Part shown: piece after piece, positions 56,901 through 64,000 of the stretch | How positions within the stretch are numbered: the first letter of the stretch is position 1 | Layout: every line of letters begins with the position of its first letter | Translations under genes and position numbers: made by a program | The notes under the pieces: generated by a model | What the model saw: only the letters and a program-made list of their open reading frames with translations | What the model was told of the DNA's origin: nothing | Database searches by the model: none | Assembly (NCBI GenBank): GCA_036346225.1 | Contig: JARFIW010001469.1 | Location: 13,176,001 to 13,240,000, forward strand | Direction: 5' to 3' | Source: Platerodrilus igneus | Lineage: Eukaryota > Arthropoda > Insecta > Coleoptera > Lycidae | DNA: 64,000 bases

Positions 56901-58301
56901 GGGGTGCAACCGTAGACTTAGCCTACACTAAGCGAACCTCAACGGCGTAAGGAGTAACAAAGCGAAAATAAACAACACCACAGTATCCACGTTTGGAAGC
57001 GTCAGCAAAGCAGTGAACTTCGCACGTAGTAAACTGTGGCGGGATAAGCAAGCAGGGTAAAGCGAAATTCAAGAGAAGCGGTAACCCATGCAAGTATCTT
57101 TCCCACAAACGGAGAAGGTCAGGGAGAGGGGGAGCTTCCCAATCTAATTTTAATGACCACAAACGTTGAATTAAGTGTTTTACCAGAAAAGTAAGAGGGG
57201 ATAAAAGTTCTATGGGGTCGAAAATACGAGCTAAATTAGAAAATAGATTGGGTTTGGTGCAGGAGGTACTTAGTGGTTGAACTAGAAAACAAAAATTATC
57301 TGAAATGGGATTCCATTCAAGACCTAAAACTTTTAGGGGTTGAGTATCAGGATCCTCAAAAGAACGGGGTTGCGCGAATTGCTGCGTAGCGGAAAAACCT
57401 TTTAACAATTCGGGATGGTTACTTGACCATTTATGAAGTTCAAAACCACCAAGTTTTAAAATAGCAATTAGTTGGTTACGTAGAGCGAGAGTTGATTCAA
57501 TAGAAACTCCACCAGTAGCGATGTCACAATATAAGTATTGTGGCGAAGTGCGAAAGCGGCTAACGGATAAGAATTCCCTTCTTCCACGGCCAACTGCTGA
57601 AGCGTGCGTATGGCAAGAAAGGGGGCACAATTGATTCCATAAGTAACGGTATTTGATTTAAAATCCTGAATGGGCTCCTCAGGGGAGAAGCGCCAAACAA
57701 TTCGTTGATAGTCACACTGAGTGGGATTTATAAGAATTTGTCTATACATCTGACGAATATCGGCAGTGACAACATAAGGATGTAAACGAAATTGTAACAA
57801 AATTGCGGTAATATCGGGTTGCAACTTCGGTCCAACAAACAAGTGATCGTTTAAGGACGATTGAGAAAGAGTTTTAGCGGAAGCGTTGAAAACGACTCGT
57901 AATTTCGTACTTACGCTTTCGGGTTTTACAACGCAATGATGCGGGATGTAATAAGAAAGGTCCGAATGAGACCCAATAATAACAGATTGCATATGTTGAA
58001 AATCAAGATATTCACGCATGAACGAAACGTATTGTTCGTAAGCACGAGGTTGCTTAAGTAGACGATTTTCTAAAGAAACAAATCGTTGTAAGGCAAGATC
58101 ACGACTACCTGGAAAAAATGGTTCTTGATCTCTGAACGGCAATGAGACGACATAGCGACCTTGTTCATTGCGACGAAATGTATCGAAAAAATGTTTTTCA
58201 ACAAGAGTTTCTTCATGCGTGAAAGGTTGAGCGGCGAGGACAGCTACGTCTTCCCAGAATTTAGCGACAATGTCTTCCAATGGAAAAGTAGAATCTGTCA
58301 T
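56900..58301 (-). pseudogene. Bel/Pao pol: reverse transcriptase region, copy 2
   Basis: The minus-strand frame from 58301 reads LEDIVAKFWEDVAVLAAQPF, SYYIPHHCVVKPESVSTKLR, VVFNASAKTLSQSSLNDHLF and ADIRQMYRQILINPTQ, the N-terminal and first catalytic RT blocks, long and nearly clean (277 codons). The YxDD box (57519-57535) is hit by an apparent one-base loss: the first frame reads HNTYIVTSLL and the other LYCDIATGGV, so the frame changes within the catalytic codons. The second frame continues KVLGLEWNP, LARIFDPIELLSPLTFLVKH to 56923, with FADASKRGYCGVVYF at the start of RNase H. The single break suggests a relatively recent death. Confidence 0.9.
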
Positions 58302-58375
58302 GCATGTAGGCTAGCTCAGAATATAAATAAGTGCAGGTACGTGTCCAACCAGTTTTGAGACGGAAAACCTAATGA
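58285..58375 (+). mobile_element. LINE 3' end remnant, tail copy 1 of locus 2
   Basis: The strings gtaggctagctcagaatata and caggtacgtgtccaaccagt, then ttttgagacggaaaacctaatgac, are the plus-strand equivalent of the last 80 bp of the LINE at 17160-17390. It abuts the start of the Bel/Pao pol frame on the opposite strand, so that frame's first codons are close to the junction. Confidence 0.75.
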
Positions 58376-58429
58376 CGAAAAAATAAGCGCAGATAAATCT
58401 GATGATTAGTATAAACAACTAGCTGTTGG

Positions 58430-59100
58430 ATGTGAAATATCTGCAACTAATGTTAACTGTGCGAAAAGATATATTGGAAAATATAGTAAATCGGTAAATG
58501 GTTAAGTGTTGGGGGAACTTGGCAGCCACAGGCTGCTAACCTCCCTTCACAACCACTAAAGGTCGAAGAAATAGGGTATATAACTGTAAAATAATAGAAG
58601 GTGACCAAACTGCATCTAACAAGAAAGAACAACGCCTATGAGGAAAGACAACAAACATAGAACACAAAGAAAACTGTTGAAAACATATGTGTGGAGCACA
58701 GCACAGTATGCCTATGAAATACGGGCAGTCTGAAACGCAGACAGAAAAACGGTAGCTGCCTTTTGAAATGTTGTGCTTCAGATGTAGAAGAACAATAGCA
58801 TAGACAGACAAAGATAATAACAAATGGGTTATAGAAATAGTAGGGGAACAAGGATATCTGAGGAAAAAAAGAAATAGAAGGACGGAATACGTTCTAAAAC
58901 ATTTTTGGAAAATAGTATGGGATATATTACAAGCAGAGTTAGGAAAAAAAAGGGTAGATGTAGACTTAGATCAGATAGTGATAGATGCAGACTGTGCAAT
59001 TTTCAGGGAAATGTGTAGGTTAGTTCAGAATAGAAAACAATGATGGTACGCGTCTAACCAGTTCCAGGACTGAAGACCTAATGATGATGATAAAATTTAG
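58430..59100 (+). pseudogene. LINE reverse transcriptase C-terminus and 3' tail (RTE-like), tail copy 2 of locus 2
   Basis: Pieces in shifting plus-strand frames read LKTYVWSTAQYAYEIRAV-like (about 58675-58730), KTVAAF, EMLCFRC (58750-58790) and HFWKIVWDILQAELGKKR (58895-58950), then IFREMCRLVQNRKQ. This matches the thumb to C-terminal block of the LINE family whose upstream parts are at 42.7-45.2 kb. It ends with ccaggactgaagacc and an aatgatgatgat tail. About 55 bp separate it from tail copy 1, the same order as at 16.6-17.4 kb. Confidence 0.8.
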
Positions 59101-60054
59101 TACGATTAATTTATTCCTCTCTTAAAATTTGATATCATTAATCGTTTTAATGAACACTGTCAAAAGTCTAGAAAACGTAGGAACAAAGCTAAAAGTTTAA
59201 ATACCTGAACTTTGCGAATGTAAAGAGGTTGTTTTTTCCAAACGAACTGCGATGCACAAATTCAGGTCTTGTTTAACAAAACTTTACCTTCGGGGATCTT
59301 ACATTGAACAACTAACATCCTCTCAATACGCCTTCCCAAATAAAACTCTATGAACAACCTCAAATACTTTCATAGAGAAATTTGCTTCTAATTCTAATTA
59401 CTCCAAAGCGCTAAGAAAATTAAAGATCCTTTTTGGCATAAGAATTACTTGTTAATTCAAATCTCGTCGTTAATGGACGGCGACATCTGTAGTCACGTTT
59501 CTTGACTTAAAGTGTGCTGGTTGTTTTGCCGGAACATGGGTAATGGTTACATACCAGGCCCTCCCAAAACGACCACGAATTCTCCCCCCTGAATTGCTAT
59601 ACGAAGGCACCATCGGACACGCAATCGTGTCTTCATATTATCAACCTCGTCGCTTCGTTCACGCTGTCTTTGAACCACAATGGCGAGTTCGCTTTTAATT
59701 CCTTCCGCGTCGATAACAGCTGATCTGTCCTGCGCGTCACCTCGTGACTCTTTTTACGCAAGCGCTATTTTAACTTAATATAAGAATGGATATAATCAGC
59801 CTACGAATTAGGCAACACAAGTGACATGTTCATAACATACTTTTTTTTAAAGACATTTTTAAAGTGTTTAGTACTATTAAATGTTTTTTTGTAATGAATC
59901 TAAAGCTAATTAAATGATAATAACGTCCTGTTCTATTGTGAAATTGTTTTCTTCGGATATTATTATACTGAATAGGAGGGGTTAGACATCACATAACTGT
60001 AACAAATAGAAACGGCCACCAGAGCCAGTTCCGCAGAAAATATATTTGTTACAA
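59101..60054. other. Stretch between LINE pieces, possible Bel/Pao or LTR remnant
   Basis: A minus-strand frame at about 59540-59750 reads DAQDRSAVIDAEGIKSELAI, then VVQRQRERSDEVDNMKTRLR and ends soon after; a purine run ggggggagaattc (minus strand, near 59590) follows. This could be part of the Bel/Pao gag or of another element, since it is GC-richer than its surroundings. I cannot assign it. Confidence 0.3.
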
Positions 60055-60705
60055 TCTAACCATATCAAGCCTTTGTCCCTGCATAATAATTCCAAATGTC
60101 TTCCTATATTTAAGGATATTCATTGCCTCTTCGATGTACAACTTAAAAATTAATGAGGATAAGGCACTTCCCTGTCTCACACCTTTACTAATATTTATTT
60201 CTGCTCTAATTCTATAACCGTTGTTTGTTCTTTGTATAAGCTATGTATTATCCGTCTATCCCTAAAACTCAGTCTAATTTTTTTGAGTATTTCGAACATT
60301 TTTTTCCATTTTACATTGTCAAATGCTTTTCGCAGATCTACAAACCCTATATACACGAGTTCTCCTTTTTCTATTGTTTTCTCCATTAACGCCCTCATAG
60401 CTGTTTCGTCTAAACCCTAATTGATCTTCTCCTAATGTTTCTTCAGCTTGTTTTTCCATTCGTCTTTATACAATTCTAGTTAGTATTTTTGACACGTGTG
60501 CTGTCAATCTTATTATTCGAAAAATTTCACATCTATCCGCGCCTCTTTTTTCTGGTATAGTGACTATGACGTTTCGTTTGAAATTCTTAGGTATCTCGCC
60601 TGTCTCATACATATAGCTTACAAATTGGTAGGGATGTTCTGTTATTGCTTGTCTAGTGGCTTTTAGAGTTTCTGCTTGTACCTTATCTGTACCCGACGCC
60701 TTACC
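60055..60705 (-). pseudogene. RTE-like LINE reverse transcriptase fragment inserted in Bel/Pao copy 2
   Basis: On the minus strand: ASGTDKVQAETLKATRQAIT, KNFKRNVIVTIPEKRGADRC, SKILTRIV and, after a frame break, RALMEKTIEKGELVYIGFVD, LRKAFDNVKWKKMFEILKKI. These are RT fingers and palm of the same family as the LINE at 42.7-45.2 kb. It starts abruptly inside RT and stops before FADD (the last recognisable string is QRLDM near 60060), so both ends are truncated. The first part reads in frame with the Bel/Pao Gag piece upstream. Confidence 0.85.
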
Positions 60706-60990
60706 AACTAGATACTTGACATGTGGATTCTCCACTTCAACCATAGTATTTGAATTTATCGACTGCGGTGAGTCGCATTTTACATTACAATAAATTAAAG
60801 TATGTTGAGACATATTGCACACTCTGCAAGTAAACTGAGAGGAGTAAGATGACAAAGTATGGTTAGATTTGAGACAATTCAAATATAATCGTTTTTGTTT
60901 GACTTGCTGAAATCGCTGTTGTGGACACAATTTACGAAATTGTTCGCAACCATATAATAGATGTGAGTAGTGGGGTAGGGCCGGTCCCAA
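60706..60990 (-). pseudogene. Bel/Pao Gag zinc-knuckle region, copy 2
   Basis: The minus-strand frame reads LLYGCEQFRKLCPQQRFQQV, KQKRLYLNCLKSNHTL and FTCRVCNMSQHTLIYCN. The Cx2Cx4Hx4C-like pattern is partly degraded (LNCLKSNH, then CRVCNMSQHTLIYC), but the layout is the well-known nucleic-acid-binding end of Bel/Pao Gag. The frame runs on without a stop into the LINE reverse transcriptase at about 60706, an accidental fusion. Confidence 0.85.
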
Positions 60991-61540
60991 TTCAAAACGC
61001 GACAGACGTATTTTCCATGTGTAGAATACACCTGCACCGTTTTGAATTAGGATCGGCCCTATATAATTTCAATGTAAAATAGTCGTGAAAACATTTCAAT
61101 GTAAAATAGTTGTGAAAACATGAACTCGTATATACTTTCAATGTAAAATGCTTGTGGGCACGTTTTGAATTAGGATCGGCTTTATATTACTTTCAATGAA
61201 AGATATTTCAAAACACACGTATGTTGAAAAATGTAAGTGCAGAGAAGAATGTGTGTAGCTGTTTTAAATTCGGTTTTCTAGCGAGAAGTTACACGTGCAC
61301 CGTTTTGAATTAGGATCGGCGTTATATACTTTTAATGTAAAATGTGAAAACCTGAATTCTTTTCAAACGTAAAATACTTGTGGGCACGTTTTGAATTAGG
61401 ATCGGCTTTATATTACTTTCAATGGAACATACATACATACTTCAAAACACACGTATGTTGAAAAATGTAAGTGCAGAGAAAATGTGTGTAGATGTTTTGA
61501 ATTTGGTTTTCTAGCTAGAAGTTATAAAGTATGACAGATG
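60976..61540 (+). promoter_or_regulatory. Four promoter-like repeats upstream of the 166-codon gene
   Basis: The 19-bp string gttttgaattaggatcggc occurs four times on the plus strand (61039, 61162, 61302, 61388). Each is followed within a few bases by a TATA-like string (tatataat, tatatta, tatatac, tatatta) and then ttcaatg or ttaatg. A larger 200-bp unit with cacacgtatgttgaaaaatg and gtaagtgcagagaa occurs twice (from about 61200 and 61440). An inverted, slightly different copy of the 19-bp string lies at 60978-60998. Nothing in the stretch is coding. The arrangement suggests tandemly duplicated core promoters, but function is inferred. Confidence 0.6.
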
Positions 61541-61700
61541 CAAAATATCGCATTCAAGTCAATTGTGTTTAATTAAAGTGGATTCTGATTTATGTTTAGA
61601 AGCTGCAAATACACATGGGCCGGTTTCAATTTAAAATGTGTTCACTCTTGTGATAGGTTGAAAAGTGGGTTGGCAAAGTACGCAGATGGTGGTAATCTGC

Positions 61701-61709
61701 TATATAAGG
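61701..61709 (+). promoter_or_regulatory. Possible TATA box of the 166-codon gene
   Basis: The string tatataagg lies 69 bp before the ATG at 61770, a distance compatible with a short 5' UTR. No strong initiator motif is visible downstream, so the call is tentative. Confidence 0.35.
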
Positions 61710-61769
61710 AGATTGCTCCTAATATTAATTTAATTAGTCGAAGTTTACTGCATATATTTACATACAAAC

Positions 61770-62270
61770 ATGTATATAATTGGTATTCAGGGATTTAAAT
61801 ACAAGAAAAACGAGTTTGTGTGCAAAGAAATTGCGGTTTTGGACTTGTTGGAAGGTGTTGTTTGGCATAAAATTTTTAAACTGCCAATGCAGTCTAGTTG
61901 TTTGAGTCAAGATCATATAAAACATAGCGACTGGGTGACAAGGAATATTCATGGTCTTTCTTGGGATGAATCTTCAACGGCTGGAATGGTGTTATCATAT
62001 ATAGCGCTTTATTTAAAGCAAATTATCCGACCCGGTGAAGAAGTATTTGTGAAGGGTCTAGAAAAGAAGAAATTGATTGAAACCTATCTAATGCAAAACG
62101 TTGTAACTGATATGCTTGCACGAGGTTGTCCTAAGCTATCGGAGTTAAAAATCAACAACCGTTTAAAATATAACATCCATTGTTGTAGACACAGCAATAA
62201 TAATCTGCAATGTGCAAAACAAAATACCTTGTTATTAAAAGAATGGCTTGATAATAATAAAAAACAATAG
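61770..62270 (+). CDS. Intact 166-codon intronless gene, unknown function (possible RNase H-fold exonuclease-like family)
   Basis: The frame is uninterrupted from an ATG in favourable context (aacATG) to a TAG at 62268-62270, in a region where nearly all else is broken. It starts MYIIGIQGFKYKKNEFVCKE, continues NIHGLSWDESSTAGMV and YVKG-like VFVKGLEKKKLIETYL, and ends GCPKLSELK, HCCRHSNNNLQCAKQNTLLL and KEWLDNNKKQ. I recall small insect proteins of this layout (IQGF start, HGhxW, hhVKGxxKxxh, GCPxL, CxH...CAxxN), usually unannotated. An early acidic/Gln-Gly-Phe site, a mid helix and a late H/C-rich part could fit an RNase H-like nuclease, but the catalytic residues cannot be assigned. It has no signal peptide or membrane segment. 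Confidence 0.65.
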   Translation: MYIIGIQGFKYKKNEFVCKEIAVLDLLEGVVWHKIFKLPMQSSCLSQDHIKHSDWVTRNIHGLSWDESSTAGMVLSYIALYLKQIIRPGEEVFVKGLEKKKLIETYLMQNVVTDMLARGCPKLSELKINNRLKYNIHCCRHSNNNLQCAKQNTLLLKEWLDNNKKQ

Positions 62271-62315
62271 AAAGATTGTGTCTGTATTATTTATTTTAAT
62301 ATAATTTTACAATGT

Positions 62316-62480
62316 TAGCCGAAGCAAATTATCCAACCCGGTGAAGAAGTTTGTGTGAAGTGTATAGAAAAAAAGAAATGGATGGAAACCTATCTATTGC
62401 AAAAACAAAATACTTTGTTATTAAAAGAATGGTTTGATAATAATAAAAAACAATAGAAAAGATTGTGTATGTATTATTAT
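62316..62480 (+). pseudogene. Partial, internally deleted duplicate of the 166-codon gene's 3' end
   Basis: An open frame from 62322 to a TAG at 62454-62456 reads KQIIQPGEEVCVKCIEKKKW, METYLLQKQNTLLLKEWFDN, then NKKQ. It matches the last third of the upstream gene except that 40 codons (from after METYLLQ to KQNT) are missing; the deletion lies between two tgcaaaac strings in the parent (62092 and 62213). The following 3' flank (aaagattgtgt-tgtattatt) is duplicated too. It lacks any start or N-terminus. Confidence 0.88.
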
Positions 62481-64000
62481 TGTAGTCAGTAAGAAATCTT
62501 TAATGCTGATGTCTGCAGAAAAAACAATTAAACTCAGACAGCACGAATGGGACTCTCAACCCTGAAAGTTATTAAATCGCGAACTCAGTTTATCTGCAAG
62601 AAATATATAAACGTGGAAATTTATGAAATGCTCCAACTTTAAAAAAAGCCACTATCATTATTCTTTCCTGACAAGGGTAATTTTAACAAAAGTTTTCATT
62701 TTTGATTTGTTCTATAGAACACAACAACAACTTGACAATAAAGATTGAGCGATTATCACACACATATTTGAGTATATATAAAGATATTAAACAATAAGAA
62801 CAGCAGAAAATTCAACTCATGTCAGACAGCTTTTTTCTTGTCAACGATAGTCTAGTCTAATGCTTCTTCAGCATTTGCATTTCCATATTTACGTACTGAA
62901 GGCAACTTTGCAATTTTAGATCACATGCATTTCTAATTTCAATTACAAAAAATATGAAAGCATCTATTTGAAATGCATTTCTAACTTTAATCGCAAAAAG
63001 ATGAGAGCATCTATTCGAAATATGCACTCAGATTAAAAGTCAAAAATTGTTTTACACCGTTCTGTAAACTAAGATTACGTAGTTATAAAATCGGGAGTAA
63101 TGTGAAATGAAACACACAATGTATTTTTCTTTATTGTAATCTATAAAATACATATATATTGCTATGATATTAGAAGAATTATCATGCTCCGACGTTGGGC
63201 TGTTATATTTATTTGCTATACTATTTACGTACTCTAAATTATTGGACCACCATTTTAATATTCACGATTAAGTGTAATTATCTCCTCCTCCAGCTGTTTT
63301 CTTAATATTGCTATCAACTGGACTTTATCATTAAACAACTTTATCTACCAATGGCAAAATTCGATACGTTACCGCTTTGCGAGTTATCTCTTTCCTACTC
63401 AACTTGTGGCTCCGCCTTTCTACTATTTAAATCTTACGACCTCGGCTAGCATTTATTTGCAATTAAAAATTCAGTAAATTTAGATTTTATATAATGAAAC
63501 CATAATGTTATGTACAGCTTTTGAAATTATTTGTAATACATTTCTTATAAATTTCATTTATTAACAACCATCTAGTATGTACTCAAAAACCCAAAGTCAC
63601 CAAAGAAAATTTATTATCTTTACTAACAAAGTGTAGAATATTCTAAACCTGTTTTCATATTACTCATTCAATACGGATGCAACCTCTTTTGTTGACTTCT
63701 TCACAAGCATATCATATTTAGCAAATTCAATATTAAAAATAAAATAAAAATTCATATAGAAAAACAAGTGTCTTATAACTAAAAATCTGACCTGGTTTTA
63801 TCTTTTTCACACCGACGCTTCCAATAAAAATGATCTTCCCCAATTCTGGATTTCATTCAAATTATTACACTATGGACCACTATCATTAGATTATATACCC
63901 CAATTTATTTCAATTCTTTAAACTTAGACTTTAATCATTCTTGCCCCAGACTTAAAATTGTAGTTTGTTTCACCCCTGTACTTCAAGATTGTATTATTCT
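62481..64000. other. AT-rich stretch without recognisable gene; 48-bp tandem duplication
   Basis: At 62925-63020 a 48-bp unit (atgcatttctaatttcaatt...gcatctatttgaa) is present twice with a few differences. Otherwise no coding similarity or RNA gene was seen to the window end. Confidence 0.5.

Larger units (their letters stand above)
55835..60990 (-). mobile_element. Bel/Pao LTR retrotransposon copy 2, interrupted by LINE sequences
   Basis: Minus-strand order: Gag zinc-knuckle region (60735-60990), interruption by a LINE (60055-60705), about 950 bp unassigned, interruption by LINE ends on the plus strand (58290-59100), then pol from 58301 down to integrase near 55840. All Bel/Pao parts have the same strand and a proper 5' to 3' order, so they are parsed as one element broken by nested insertions. 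No LTRs were confirmed. Confidence 0.8.

Noticed and set aside
61592..61798. 68-codon frame overlapping the start of the 166-codon gene
   Set aside because: It is in another frame, overlaps the TATA-like region and has no recognisable content.
1..64000. An exogenous or integrated virus
   Set aside because: All retroelement pieces match Bel/Pao or gypsy retrotransposon layouts and no envelope-like or capsid-like viral gene was seen.

Overview
The window looks like AT-rich nuclear DNA from an insect. The evidence is an insect odorant receptor (7tm_6) gene with very short GT-AG introns (51 and 47 nt) and two broken relatives, Bel/Pao and Ty3/gypsy LTR retrotransposons, two kinds of non-LTR retrotransposon, Tc1/mariner-like and hAT-like (ZMYM1-like) transposase remnants, and a tRNA-derived SINE. 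The tiny introns fit beetles, but the order is a guess. No bacterial-style operon, CRISPR array or rRNA was seen. Most coding DNA here is decayed transposon; only two reading frames look like candidate live genes.

Layout: 1-3.9 kb, 3' half of a Bel/Pao element (+) with a possible 3' LTR; 3.9-4.65 kb, C-terminal piece of a non-LTR reverse transcriptase; 5.0-5.64 kb, Tc1/mariner-like transposase remnant; 6.8-9.15 kb, odorant-receptor pseudogene 1 split by a 1.9-kb insert; 9.15-13.1 kb, copy A of a large LTR-like module containing a MITE; 16.6-17.4 kb, two LINE 3' ends (-); 18.5-23.6 kb, gypsy remnant with roughly 1-kb inverted arms; 24.66-25.71 kb, the best odorant receptor gene (three exons visible, last exon or exons not found); 28.59-29.85 kb, four head-to-tail copies of a tRNA-derived SINE (-); 30.4-42.0 kb, composite gypsy element with gag, protease and an RT scrap between long repeated blocks; 42.2-42.67 kb, odorant-receptor pseudogene 3, cut by a LINE (42.68-45.18 kb, -) that also cuts a hAT-like transposase (45.2-47.15 kb, -).

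Farther right: 47.95-51.5 kb, a possible further LTR module ending in a primer-binding-site-like sequence; 53.6-53.9 kb, a diverged SINE; 55.8-61.0 kb, a second Bel/Pao element (-) interrupted by LINE ends in both orientations; 61.0-61.5 kb, four promoter-like repeats; 61.77-62.27 kb, an intact 166-codon intronless gene of unknown function followed by an in-frame, internally deleted partial duplicate. The rest is AT-rich DNA in which I see no gene.

The receptor copies at 6.8-9.1 kb and 42.2-42.7 kb resemble each other more than the central copy, and both abut the same LTR-like module family, so repeat insertion and segmental duplication probably shaped this receptor cluster together. All similarity statements are by eye; no alignments or searches were run.
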